A stretch of 64,000 nucleotides of DNA from the NCBI RefSeq assembly GCF_000696385.1, contig NZ_JJMN01000045.1, forward strand, positions 1 to 64,000, written 5' to 3'. How positions within the stretch are numbered: position 1 is the stretch's first letter; every line of letters begins with the position of its first letter. Origin of the DNA: Vibrio metoecus. GTDB taxonomy: Bacteria; Pseudomonadota; Gammaproteobacteria; Enterobacterales; Vibrionaceae. The position numbers and the translations under genes were made by a program. Positions 29,297-40,531 of this stretch are shown piece after piece. Under the pieces are notes generated by a model. The model was not told the DNA's origin. It worked only from the letters and a program-made list of their open reading frames with translations, and ran no database searches.

Positions 29297-32200
29297 CTAT
29301 TGATATAGAAGTTCCCAAAACGCTCTATCTCGCATCTTGACTATCTTTTTTGCACCATCAATATACAAGCTGTAGTGCTTATCGAGTTTATTTATGGTTT
29401 CCATTAAACGCTCCTGATCATTTTTGTCATTCACGCCGAACATCGCTTTGAGCTCTTGCGGGCGAATCTTCGCAACACGGTGGATAACCCATGTCAGCAC
29501 ATAACTTGAGTAGTCGTTTTCCCCAGTTTGGAAGTGGGTAATGTCTTGCGTAGAAAGGATGACACCAACGCCATACTCTCGACCTTCCTTCAAGATCTTA
29601 CGTAAGCTCGGAAAGTTTTGAGACATAAAGTTATCCGCCTCATCCACCAGAATCATCTTGGTAATTTGACGAAAAATCGCCCGCAACATCTGGCTTTCCT
29701 TTCTTCTGCATTTGCGAGTAGAAAAGGTCCAATGTCAGCGCCACAACCAAGTTTTGAATTTCCGAAGGATAACCCGCCAGTTCAACCACGGTAATGCCAT
29801 CTACCAGCTCATAAAGGCTGGTCATCTTCTCTGGCTCAGATTCAAAAATCTTAAAACGAGCCAGTTTAGAAAGCGCAGCGTAAAGAGAGTCTTCTTCGAC
29901 TTTTTCTTGCTCTAGGAATAGTGCCCAAACATCATCAATCGTTGGTACTGGTCTGCTCCACGTCGAAGGATCTTCAGGGTGAATACCTGCCGCTGCGTAA
30001 GATTCTAGAATCAAGTTCTCCAAGCGAAGCTGCTGCTTTTTAACCTAACCCGTATGCAACGGGACATTGTTTCCGAAAAGCCGGCTGCCGTGTGAATGGG
30101 CAACATTGGCGTGTCGCCGTACAAGCTCAGCGGGTTGTAAGGCAACCTGAATAACTTGTACTTTTTAGCATGGGTAGCGTCTAAAAACTTGTCGTCCACA
30201 TAGTCTGACTTGTAGTCAAATATCAGCATGCCAATTGGTGCACTGTTTACGTTGTCCGCTTGATTGCGATAAAGCTGAGTGATTACAGACTTCGTAAATT
30301 GAGTTTTACCCGTACCCATGGTGCCAATGATGCCTGTGTTGGTATTCATAAACTTGGCGGTGTTGGTAGGCTCCCAATTTAACGGCGCATTCGTGGTCGC
30401 ATTGTGCCCAAATAGCACATGAAGATTATTAGAGCTAGCTGATGCTACAGGTATTGGCTCAACTTTAATCTCGGATTCAGCAACTGGATCAACTTCTGGT
30501 TTGGCAGGTTCTTCATCTTGCTTGTCTGTTGAAAGACCAACTGGTCGCTCAATTAACATTTGCTCTGGATCGGACGCTTTTGTTTCCCCTACCAACATAT
30601 ACTCCACAGGCACATGACAGATCTTCGCGATGTTCTTTTTCGTTCATCAACACCTGAAGTGAGTTTTGCACCAGTGAAGTTAGCAAAGAGATTGGAAGAT
30701 CCACCTTCAGCACACCCTCTTGCATGCTGTAGCTAGGCTCGAAACAGCTACCACTTTCAAGGTGGCTAACCACCAAACCCGCTGGATAGTTTGCCAGTTC
30801 GGCAATGCGGTAGTTACCGCGCAGCCACTCTTCTTTCTCAGCCAATAAAGCTTCAAAGTAGTCATCGCTGAATACGCCATAGAGGCGGTATTTGTCGATT
30901 TGCATCAACACTTGGCGAATGAACAGGCCACGATAAATCTTCGAAGCTATTGTCTCATCGCTTAAAAGCTCTGTCAGATAGCGGCGCAGCTCATTGGCTT
31001 GCTGTACCGCTTTGTTGTAATCAGGGGTGGAGCCAGTTTTGACCTCGACAGGCAGAAGATAGATATTGCCTTCTTTAAAACCCACCAGCAGGACATCATC
31101 GGAAATTGCGCCTTTTTTGTAACCCTGAACATTGCGTGAAAAATCACTGTCCGTCATTTTCAGGCCAATGTTTCCGGATACGCGAATCATCTCCCCAACT
31201 GACAATGGCACCCAAGTGATATCCGATTTATGCACAAGACAGGTCGCAAACTTGTAAGCACCGATGATGCCTGTACGCTCTTTGCGGATGGTGTCGTTGC
31301 AGGTCATCATTTTCAGCAGCCAATCACCGTTAAAGGCGTTGAACTCATTAATTTGCCCGCCACCACTTTGCGCCACTACCCTTTCAAACAACCGCCGCTG
31401 CGCCGTCACGGTAATCGCATCGTAACTGGCTGAGCTGGTGTACTGATCGGAGTAATGGATAAGCACGACATCTTGGTTGGCGTGGAAGAAATCCAGTGTC
31501 ACTTTAGGGTCGATTATGGTCGTCCAAATCGAGCTGTCATACGAACGCCCCAGTAACGATTTAAAATCTTCACTTACCGCGAGTGCGGGTGCATTGGAAC
31601 CAGTGTATTGCGTACTTGCCTTGAATGCTGGCTCCATTAACGAGCCAACATACTTCGCCATTTCCAGGTGTGGTTGGTTACGGTATTGAACGTTTTGCAA
31701 ACCAAACGCGGTAAAGTAAGAACCTTCATCGCTCTTGGAGGCATCACCAGTCAGAAGGCCGTCACACGCAATGCCACTTGGCATGTCATCAACGCTTAAG
31801 GTCGTCAGTTTCACATTGTCATTGTTTCTGAAGAATGACAGGTGCGAATAGGCTTGTCCTTCACGCTCACTGTGAGCATTGGTGAATTTGCTGTAGGTGA
31901 GTCGAGTCCGAAGAATGTCGATGATGGTATCGGCATGTTCGCGAACTTTTCCGCGATCCAGTTCGAGCCAAGAAATGAGCTTTACACCAGTGGATGATTC
32001 TGCAAATTGATCAAATGCATTGAAGGCTAGATCATCATCATAAAGGTTGACGTGAATTGCTGCTGAGCTCTCTAGGTTATCCTTGACATAATCCACTAAC
32101 CCAAAAAACAACTCTTCAGCTCGATCCTGATTCACCGCATTGATCAAGATGCTCTTCTCTGAACCCGTGAACAAATGAAAGAATGCCTTTTGGAACTCGT

Positions 32201-34406
32201 TGATCTTCTCTTTCACCAGTTTACGAACGAACTTCAGGCAACTTTTCTGATGCGGAACGCTTTTAATCCAGAATGAATTTTCTGTCACTTGTTGGTTGTA
32301 AGCAAAATCGTGCTTTGGATGGTAAACATAAGGAAGCAAGCCACTCGGCCCTAAGCGATTGAATGTGACCGTTGGCAAGTCTGCAAAGCTATCGTCTTTT
32401 TGCATTTCATTGCAAAGGTTTAAGTAGTAAGCCAGCACGAGTGGGTGGAATGGCGAGTAATACTCTTCGCCATTCTCGCGTACCAAACCGATTTGCATTA
32501 CCTGCTTTTGTTCTTTGCTCAGCATGCCACCGGTTGGAATTGCTTCAAAATAGGCTAAAAACGCATCAACGGTTGCCATGACCAATGAAGTAAATTGTGG
32601 CCCCCAAGAAACGAGAGAAATCGTAGTTCGGCGAGAGGCGAGGTAATCAAACAACACTTGATAAGCAGTGTGAAGAGCATCATCAATAGCCCTTAATTGC
32701 TCTAGGCCTATGCTGTTACTTTCAGCCAAGTAAACCAATTTTTGCTGAACGAAACGCTCTTCCCAACGCAGCAAGTTAATTCGCGGCTCCATAACGCGGA
32801 ACTCGCTATTATCAATGGCAACCACATCTTTGTTTGGGTAGAGCACGCCGTAGACTTCATCATCAAATAGCTTGTGGAAGCGAGATTGGTTGAGCAGCAA
32901 TGGAAAAGAGAGGCTGCTTTCTACTTGTTCGCCTTCAACGCGAAATGCCAATGCGTTATCACCTGATTTCACCACAAAGCCGATCTCTTCTGATTCATTG
33001 GCCAGAGATTCAAAATCAACGACGCCAGTTTCTGCGCGGTCAACCTCCTCACCGACATCGTCTAGGCTGCGAATAGTCGCGAGAGCGGGATTGATAACTA
33101 GGCGATTATCTGCCGTCATCAGGGTAAGACGCGGTTTCGCAGGTTCAATCAACGAAGATATTTTTTAAGTCTCGTCGAGAGAAAACTCGCCTTTTCTGAC
33201 CACTAAACAGCGAAAATTGTGATTTTCTGAGCTGTTTTCACGCTTCAGAGCGAGATTAAAAAATAGAGGCTCGTTGCCGTATCTGGCAGCCAGTGTGGCA
33301 TTCGCACCTTTGCTAGTAAGACGCGTCGTGATCACTTCCTGCTTGCCAAAGGCATTTACTGGAGTGATCTTAAATTGTTCTTTGCTAAGATCACCTGTGC
33401 CAGAAAAAACTACAGTTTCTAGTTCAAATTCGCTTTGGTCTTCATCCAACTCAATGATTAGGTGACGATCGCGAAACCCTGCTTTGCTCTCTTTCGGGTA
33501 GCGGCCAATCACCTCTGCGCCATTGAGCTCTTCTTCGCTCTCATGCTTCAGATGCTGAGTTTTGTTCTTTTTGATTTCTTCTCGGTAGGTTTCAAACTCG
33601 ACATCTTTCCAGCCATCATCGGAAAAATGCTCTTTGATAAATTTGCTACTGAAACCTTTGAGTCGTTCTTCGAGTTGCTGGCCAAAGTTTTCCACTTCAA
33701 ACGACAGCTCTTGATAAAGGGCACGGTTTTCCTGCAAACGCTGTTTGATCTGCTTTTTGTTACCAGATAACTCCACGACAAAAGGATCGTCGAACATGCC
33801 CAGCTCTCTGAAACACAGCTCGCCATCTTCAACCGCCTTGTATAATGACTCAAAACCAAACATGGTAGCGCCATCTTCCACAATCGCGTCAAATTGGTCA
33901 TCCAAAAGACAAAGTGAAACGTCTCGAGACTTGTCAGTTTGCTCAATCAAACCGCTGAGTGCGACTTTGATTTTCTCTGGGCTCCACACCTGACCAGTCT
34001 GACCGAGATCTTCCGCAGAGTTGATAAGTGTATCGAGGCGACTGTTATGAATCACCACCAGCGCACAGCCCTTCAACAGACCTTCTTGGCTCGCGATTTC
34101 ATCACGAAGATGTGAGATGTAGTTTTCAGTAAACCCGGTATCGCCCTCTTCTTCGCTATGAAGCACTGGTACCACTTTGCAATCTTCTAAGCTCAGATAA
34201 CTCAGCATCACACTGCTGCGAGCTTGAATCTCACCATCTTTACGTGCAACTAACGCATCAAACAGCCGCTGACTATTGCGATGATCAGGGGAATTAAACT
34301 GGTAGCGATAACCGGCGCGGATGTTTCCTTTCGCGTGCAGTAAAAACTGCGAAACCAGAAACGTTTCAAATTGTTTTGCGCACATATACTGCATCTCCAC
34401 TGTCAC
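29297..34406 (-). pseudogene. dptH: DptH (DndH) restriction ATPase, in five pieces by apparent indels
   Basis: Five consecutive open pieces read as one DptH of about 1,701 residues. Walker A (IIGTMGTGKTQ) is at about 30.3 kb and Walker B (MILVDEADNFMS) at about 29.64 kb. The breaks are single-base: -1 near 33169, +1 near 33153, +1 in A5 at 30636-30640, two +1 T insertions near 30041-30057, and +1 in the run at 29672-29676. The net is +4, and 5,110 minus 4 is a whole number of codons. DptH is the HerA-like motor of the phosphorothioate-dependent restriction complex DptFGH. As written it cannot be made. Confidence 0.82.
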
Positions 34407-35720
34407 TCATGCGTTCAACGTTACCAATTCGCTCATAAAACTTGATAAGCTCTTGCTCTGTTTGTTTATCAACAAAAATCCCCCTTCCCTGAAAGCCAAG
34501 TATCAACTCATGGAAGCGAAGCTTTTCCTCTTTACCCACTACCAAGTTAGTCAGCAAAATAATGTGGTCCTGAGTAAGTACTAACACTCGACCAGATCGA
34601 CCACGGATTTGTACAAAATCTGCAGCCATATTCTTTTCAACTTCTGTCATGTACTTTTTGATGATGGCTGGGCGATCTGTTTTAGGATCTCGAAATTGTT
34701 CTTCAGCAAGCTTAAGAGCATACTCAAGCCAGTCGATGGCGGTTGTTGCATTCTCGGGTATCGCGGTATCCAAGTTGCGATTGGCTCTGAACATCAGCGA
34801 ATAGTTTTTCATTCTCTCAGTGAGATCTTCCCTACTGGATCTTTCGATATCTCTCGCCAAATGCCACAGCGGTCGTTTTTTGATTCCTCTGCGTTTGGTT
34901 GAAGGTTCTCCAACATGGAGAGAAACGGAAACAGTTTGAAAGAAGATTCACTAAAGAGCTTATAGCCGTGCTTTTTGATATGGATGCGTTCACCACTGGC
35001 CCGTTCATGATCCATGATGAAATAAAGCGGTTTCGCGGTTGGGGCCTCGCAGGTTTTCCAATCCGACAGCGATAGGCTCAGCTGTGCGGTATAAGCAAAT
35101 ACCGTAAAAAGACCAAAAATTTCTACGAACTCGTCTAACAGGTACTTCGGATAGTGAGTGAGAAACTCTAGGTCACGTTTAAACGCTTCTGCGATGTAGG
35201 GCAAATAAGGCAACTCGTCAGCACGTAATAATTTGTCATTATCTGGCTTGGTTTTCGAGCGCAGTGTTTGCAAAAACTCTTGCTCGATGAAGTTTAAGTT
35301 GGCATCAAACTGCTCAATTTGTCGACCATTTAACAGGTTGATGAATAGAGACGCCACGCGAAAATCACCCGCTTTGCACTCACTTTTCTGGCTCTTAAAC
35401 AACAGAAACTCAGGGCTTACCGAAAAGATATCCTGATTGGTGAAATACATATCCTCAAGGACGTCCCAAAAGCCTTCTTCACCGAGTTTGTTCTGTAAAT
35501 TGGCTTTGCAATCGGCGATAAACTCTTGATAGCTGTATTTCTCAATCTTTTTGCGGAGCAAACCACGTAGTACTAAACCTACAACGGATGACCAGTCAAA
35601 ATCATTGCCCTTGGTACGAATGGGAATATAGCTGTTAAGCGTATTCCTGTTTGGGAATTGACTAGCAGCAGTTTGCGGCAAGTCGGATTTTATGGGTAAT
35701 GCGAAGTTATCTGTCGTCAT
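34366..35720 (-). pseudogene. dptG: DptG (DndG) restriction subunit, apparent -1 frameshift
   Basis: Two pieces (34809-35720, 34366-34860) form one 451-residue DptG when one base is added near 34868-34871 (the reading becomes KNDRLWHLARDIERSS). DptG is a subunit of the DptFGH restriction complex that attacks unmodified DNA. The start shares a base with the dptF stop and the end overlaps the dptH start region, so the three genes form one operon. No further motif is recognised. Confidence 0.8.
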
Positions 35721-37318
35721 TAATGCATATCACTCACTTCGAAATAGTCACTTTCTTCTCTTACAATTTTATAGCGCTTGTTCGCTTTCAGAATAAACAG
35801 GATGTCTTTTCGATTCGCGACCGCCAACATCTGCTCCAACGCTTCATCAAGTAAGAGGACAGCATTTTTGTCATGCTTATTTGGGCGGTATCCCTGACCA
35901 ATCTTCACCAACAGTTCAAGTAGCTTGACACTAATTGGCATTGGCTTAAGCGATTGCTCATCGACTTTTAAGTAAGCGTTGAATGTACCGATTTTCAGTA
36001 AGGCTCTATTTTGTATCGCCGTATAATCAACTTTGACTTCAAGAGAAACTGCCGTTTTGTAGCCGTTTAGCTCCGAAACCAAATATTCATCTTTATTTAG
36101 TGTTGGGGCATGACGATTACAGTAGCTATGGAGAGCAGCAATTAATGTCTCTTTATAGAAGCTGCTGAGTGCTTTGCGCATTTTTCCAGAGCCATCGAAA
36201 TATCTGTGAAGCATCCAAGCCGATGCATAAGCCTCTACCAGATTGTTCGTAAACTCGTTTTGGATATTTGAAACAAACTCATTACAGAGCTCATCGTCAC
36301 CACTGAGCACGTAAAAAAGGCGAAGGAATGACGTCGCTTCAGTGACCTCAAAAATGCCCAGTGAGTTAATCTTGGTTTTAAACGCGGCAAAACCTTCGTG
36401 CTCGATGCCCAAGCTATGTTGAAGAACAAACTCGTCAATAGTGCGGGTGTGTAGGTTACTTGGGTCAAAACTTTGAATACGAGATAAAAGCTCGTTATCA
36501 CTGTCCGAAAATAAGTTATCAAACAAATAACCATCGGCTGCCAGCAGTTGGAAAATGAAGTCCAGCAAAGCTCGAGCCGTAAGAAACTGATCTTTGATAA
36601 GGCGAGCTTTTAGCAGTAAACCGATCAGAGACCTTTGCACTGCCGGACGGCACAATAGTGCAAAGTTTGCTGTTAGTCGCGTATGCCCTTGAGACTTTAG
36701 CTCTTTGTCGTAAAGCACATAAAACGGGTTATCAAGCGTCTGAGCCGTCAGTCTTTTTAGAAACTCCTCCGCAAAGTCAGATGCACTACCCTCGCTATTA
36801 AACCTAAACTTCGGATAGTCTTCAAAATCCAAAAACACATACTGCTCTGGAATGTCAGAGCGATTGCGAGCGAGAAAACTCCGAGCTGCATTCTTAACAT
36901 CGCTATGCTCATCTGCCCCCTCTTCCGCATAATTGCCAAGCATACCCACGTTGATACCGACCACGAGAGGTTTATTGCTTTGTTTGAACTCGGAGAATCG
37001 CTGATCGAGAGCATGAATAGCCGTTTGATTTGGAGCAAAACTGTGTGTTGCATCCAAGTGGAAATCATGAGTCGCTTTGTGCTTTTGGCTATACTGCGTC
37101 AAGATTTCTGATTTGCCATCACCACTACTACCACATAAAAAGATAATGTTATCTTTTTTAGCGGACAAAAGAGCATTTTTAAAATCAGCTTCAATTGCTG
37201 TCTTGATATAAATGTACTTTTTATAGGTAGCAAGAACATCTTGATCTTGATTTCTTTCGGTACTAACCGCGTAGGGTGAAGACTTAGAAAGAACGCTGAG
37301 GGCTTGAGCTAAGTTCAA
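35720..37318 (-). CDS. dptF: DptF (DndF) ATPase of the phosphorothioate-dependent restriction complex
   Basis: 532 residues with a P-loop GSSGDGKS at 63-70 and a Walker B-like VFLDFEDYPKF. This is the normal DptF size, and the frame is intact, unlike dptG and dptH. It is the first gene of the dptFGH operon on the minus strand, convergent with dndBCDE. DptF with G and H restricts DNA lacking phosphorothioate. The 5' region (37319-37440) would carry the promoter; I see no clear operator there. Confidence 0.9.
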   Translation of the reverse strand: MNLAQALSVLSKSSPYAVSTERNQDQDVLATYKKYIYIKTAIEADFKNALLSAKKDNIIFLCGSSGDGKSEILTQYSQKHKATHDFHLDATHSFAPNQTAIHALDQRFSEFKQSNKPLVVGINVGMLGNYAEEGADEHSDVKNAARSFLARNRSDIPEQYVFLDFEDYPKFRFNSEGSASDFAEEFLKRLTAQTLDNPFYVLYDKELKSQGHTRLTANFALLCRPAVQRSLIGLLLKARLIKDQFLTARALLDFIFQLLAADGYLFDNLFSDSDNELLSRIQSFDPSNLHTRTIDEFVLQHSLGIEHEGFAAFKTKINSLGIFEVTEATSFLRLFYVLSGDDELCNEFVSNIQNEFTNNLVEAYASAWMLHRYFDGSGKMRKALSSFYKETLIAALHSYCNRHAPTLNKDEYLVSELNGYKTAVSLEVKVDYTAIQNRALLKIGTFNAYLKVDEQSLKPMPISVKLLELLVKIGQGYRPNKHDKNAVLLLDEALEQMLAVANRKDILFILKANKRYKIVREESDYFEVSDMH

Positions 37319-37524
37319 CTATTATGTCTCTCGTCGATGATCAAAGAGTTACATAATACTAAACATCTCACATCTTTTAAGCGCACTTCATGAAAAAGTC
37401 AGGGCCTAAGTATCAAAATTTGGACTTGATCAAGTTACATTTACCTAAACGGGCCAGTTGTTGTACTCATAGATATACGCCCCATGCTCCCACAAGGCGA
37501 GGCTGCTAGTTTTCGCCAAGGATT

Positions 37525-37830
37525 AATCTATTTTTTCCTTGCAGTTTATCCGCTTCCATGAATTTTCGCAGAGCTCGGCCAAGCAACCGACATTAGTTAC
37601 TCGCTGGAAGCCATCATAGGCACCATAGCCATCGGTTTGCATATAACCATCATAGTTGCCCAAGAAGGCAATAGGGCACGACCTCGCGCGACTGTTTTGG
37701 TTGTCATACAACGCCAATTTTTTCACGTTAGGCTGCGCCTTCTGGCGAGCCCGCACCCGAGCAATACAGCCACATGTAAACTGCCCGATGCCGAAGGCGC
37801 TAAGTTCATCGGTTTGCTATGTACTTATTC
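37525..37830 (-). mobile_element. IS66-family transposase (TnpC) fragment
   Basis: The minus strand reads a piece of an IS66-type transposase: LALYDNQNSRARSCPIAFL, then GYMQTDGYGAYDGFQRVTNVGC, followed after a shift by RKFMEADKLQGK. This is the DDE-domain segment around the second Asp. Upstream a further frame gives VYMWLYCSGAGSP of the same family. No inverted repeats or full ORFs remain. The fragment adjoins the 3' end of the large membrane protein gene, a likely recombination point. Confidence 0.7.
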
Positions 37831-37838
37831 CTTAGCAG

Positions 37839-40322
37839 TCATGCAGAAATTTCTTCACACGCTAAGAAAATATCATTTCCTCCATATTGCAATGCCGGGC
37901 GTTGCTTGACGACGCTGACCACCACTGGTTTGAGGATAAAGTTAGCCATGGCCCGTTGTTCAGATTTAGCCGCATGGATGATTTCGAGGGTTTTGGGCTG
38001 GAGGATCTGGTCCAGATTATTGTTCAGGTTTTGCAATTCGTCCTTGGTCAGCATGAAGCTTACTGCCAGGTATTCAAGCTGATGCTGAACCAGCTTGAGC
38101 ATGCGCACTCGGTCTTCTTCCATAAGTTTGCCAGCGATTTTGTTGGTAATGACCGAAGAGATAACCCCGCCAATGATACCACCTGCTGCGCGGCCGAGCA
38201 TGGCAGAAACGGGGCCGAATGGGCTGAATACGATGCCGCCAGCAATCGAGCCGATGGTGCCACCGGCAATTCCAGACGATACCACTGCGAGGTTTTTCAC
38301 AAACTGGGCCTTAGAGATACGGCCACGGACCATCTTGACCATATCGGGGCCGGTGGTGATGGCGATCAGTACGATTGAGGTAATTACTGTTCCACGCAGG
38401 GCTTTGTTGAGACTGTTCTTGGAGCTGACACCAAAACCTTTTTGCAGCAGACTGCGTTTGCTGTGTGACAGTGCTGAGACGTCGATCTTACTCAGTACTT
38501 TCTGCACCACGGCGACTCGGTTAAGCTGCTGAGCACCAACGTACACGGTCAGGCTTTTACCGAAAGTTTTTCCGCCCTGGATGGCAGCGACCTTAAGTGC
38601 TTGCTTCTTGTCACCAGTAGAGGCGTAATAAACGCAGGCGCTCAGGGCGAAGCTGATGCCCCCGGCTACAGCACCAACAATAGCCCCTTCGGCGATGTCA
38701 TAGGTGACCGATTCAATCGTACCGAACTTGGTGATATTCTTGGCCTGGTCGTAAGTCAGGTGCCCTTTGACTACGAGGTCTTTAGCCTGTTCGGGATCGC
38801 TTACACCCGGGACTTTCCCATCCTTGATCTTGCTTTTCATGGTTTCCACTGCCAGTTCATACTGGTCTTTGGGCACCTCGATTTGCATGGGCTTGCCCTG
38901 TGCATCTAGGTATTTGTAATTACCGCCCTGCCCGTCAAAACCGGCTCCAACACTACGTGCGGCGGTTTGGCAGTATTTGGTTTGTAGGCTAGCGCCATCG
39001 ACCAGGCGATCTGCGCCGTTCTTGGCATTGTCGCCGCCAACAAGTTCCGCCTTTTTCATCATCAGCTTGTCGATCCGATGGTTGGCGTTTTCAGCGGCAA
39101 AGCCGTGACCTTGGCCGCCAGTGGCGAACAGTTTGTGGTTGGCATCCAGCGCCGCACCACCGGACATCAGCACAAAACCACTAGTAGCGGCACTGTCAAG
39201 AAAGTCCTTGTGGGGCTTGTCTCTGATTTCCAGACACAGCTTTTCGGTTTCGCGACAGGTTCTAGAACAGAACCACTCGCCCCGCTCGGGCACGAGGCCC
39301 TCTTCTGCGTGCCCACAGGAGGTGCATACCCTGATGTTGTCGATCTGTTTCAGAGGCACAAAGAAGGCCTCGGTGCCGATACCGTAGATCACACCCAGCC
39401 CGGCGCTGAATTCGAGAAAGTCCCTAGCCTGCTCTTCGTTCAGACGGTAAGTCTGGCCGATCAATTGTACTACGACATCCAGGTCAAGGCTGGTCGAGGA
39501 GTTGAACATATGTTCGATACGCCGACGGTTGTGCGTGTCCCACTCAGCCTTGAAGACCCAGAGATCAGACAGTATTTCGTACTCGTGCAGCACGCCCCGC
39601 TCGGCTAGCAGGACGACGCAGCCCTGATACAGGGCCTCGGCATCGGCTTCATCCAGGTGATGCATATCTGCGAGTTTTTCACAGTGCTCCCGGACGTTGA
39701 GTTGCTCGGTCTCGGACAGTTTGGCAAACGCTTGGATGCAGAAGGTCCGGCGCTCGTGGCTATCCGTCAGAACGTACAGTTGCACCAGCAAAGCTGCCGC
39801 CCAGTAAACACCGCCTAACCAGGATTGCAGGCCGTTCAGTGCTTCGATCTCGGCGGCGATCCAGGGCGAGATAATGGCGCACAAGGTCAGCAATAGTGAA
39901 GTATGGAACAGTACCCAGCCTTGCCGCTCTTTCTTCAGCAGCAGGGTGTGATTAGCATTGATTGCATTGAGCCTGCGGGTCTTGAACACGGCGCCGATAA
40001 CCGGAGCCGCCAATAGCAGAGTAATCAGGTTGCGATAATAGCCAAAACCAGTGTTCTGCAGCCCATAGTAGTGCCCTTCCATGTAGACCCACCAAACCAG
40101 CAGACTAAACCCTATCAGCATCAGATAAGGCATAACGAGCTTGAGCCGCAAAGTGTTGGCGCATTTTTCCAGCAAAATCGCCAGTAAGGCAGCAGGCCCC
40201 ATGAACACTATAATGGCTATACCCAGCACGCCACCGGCAACTGCCACTATGAATTTGAATAGTTTTTTCAACAAGGCAATGCCGACAACCAGCGCGACCA
40301 ACCCTAACAACAAATGCAGCAT
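37839..40322 (-). CDS. Large membrane protein with Cys-ribbon and glycine-rich hydrophobic C-terminus, unknown
   Basis: 827 residues from the ATG at 40322, which follows an AGGGGGA ribosome site; the frame extends ten codons further. Visible parts: 5-6 membrane segments in the first 200 residues, a Cys ribbon (CTSCGHAEEG ... CSRTC) at about 340-370, and a soluble middle with repeated-looking GGQGHGFAAE and NGADRLVDG motifs. Glycine-zipper hydrophobic stretches follow (VGAVAGGISFAL, IAGGTIGSIAGGIV). The glycine-rich segments suggest membrane insertion, as in some toxins or immunity factors. Its GC content is visibly higher than its neighbours. It starts 90 bp from a VCR-like attC site. No function assigned. 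Confidence 0.65.
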   Translation of the reverse strand: MLHLLLGLVALVVGIALLKKLFKFIVAVAGGVLGIAIIVFMGPAALLAILLEKCANTLRLKLVMPYLMLIGFSLLVWWVYMEGHYYGLQNTGFGYYRNLITLLLAAPVIGAVFKTRRLNAINANHTLLLKKERQGWVLFHTSLLLTLCAIISPWIAAEIEALNGLQSWLGGVYWAAALLVQLYVLTDSHERRTFCIQAFAKLSETEQLNVREHCEKLADMHHLDEADAEALYQGCVVLLAERGVLHEYEILSDLWVFKAEWDTHNRRRIEHMFNSSTSLDLDVVVQLIGQTYRLNEEQARDFLEFSAGLGVIYGIGTEAFFVPLKQIDNIRVCTSCGHAEEGLVPERGEWFCSRTCRETEKLCLEIRDKPHKDFLDSAATSGFVLMSGGAALDANHKLFATGGQGHGFAAENANHRIDKLMMKKAELVGGDNAKNGADRLVDGASLQTKYCQTAARSVGAGFDGQGGNYKYLDAQGKPMQIEVPKDQYELAVETMKSKIKDGKVPGVSDPEQAKDLVVKGHLTYDQAKNITKFGTIESVTYDIAEGAIVGAVAGGISFALSACVYYASTGDKKQALKVAAIQGGKTFGKSLTVYVGAQQLNRVAVVQKVLSKIDVSALSHSKRSLLQKGFGVSSKNSLNKALRGTVITSIVLIAITTGPDMVKMVRGRISKAQFVKNLAVVSSGIAGGTIGSIAGGIVFSPFGPVSAMLGRAAGGIIGGVISSVITNKIAGKLMEEDRVRMLKLVQHQLEYLAVSFMLTKDELQNLNNNLDQILQPKTLEIIHAAKSEQRAMANFILKPVVVSVVKQRPALQYGGNDIFLACEEISA

Positions 40323-40409
40323 CTTTCCCCCTAACCGAACAGTAAAAACCATTAAATTATTATGTTTGCACTACAATATGAAAATTGAATCATCTGCCTA
40401 TGTGCACAT

Positions 40410-40531
40410 AAACGCCCACCTAAAGGGATGGCAACGCATTACCACAAAGTTCAAACGAAACAACCGTAACCATTTCGGCTCAATGGGACTCGAATCATCA
40501 CTTGTTGACAGCACTGCTTGAGGTGTTTGTA
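40410..40531 (-). repeat. VCR-like attC site (superintegron repeat), degenerate
   Basis: These ~122 bases match, in reverse orientation, what I remember of the V. cholerae repeat. Shared blocks include CAACGCATTACCACAAA-like, TCGGCTCAATGGGACT, and TTGACAG...CTTGAGG.GTTTGT. The inverted-repeat ends (AAACGCCCACCT at the left, AGGTGTTTGTA at the right) are also as in VCRs. Length fits the usual 121-123 bp. VCRs are the recombination sites of gene cassettes in the chromosome II integron. One inside a chromosome I-type island is unexpected. I matched from memory, not by alignment software. Confidence 0.75.

Noticed and set aside
33165..34406. First dptH piece as a separate gene
   Set aside because: It ends in frame with the next piece, has no own domain end, and a -1/+1 pair at 33153-33170 gives a continuous reading (LKNIFVDEPAKP) and normal DptH length.
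38095..38532. Long plus-strand frame (145 codons) and others opposite the large membrane protein gene
   Set aside because: They are antisense shadows in a GC-rich gene, without ribosome sites or family motifs; the minus-strand protein has membrane segments and a Cys ribbon.
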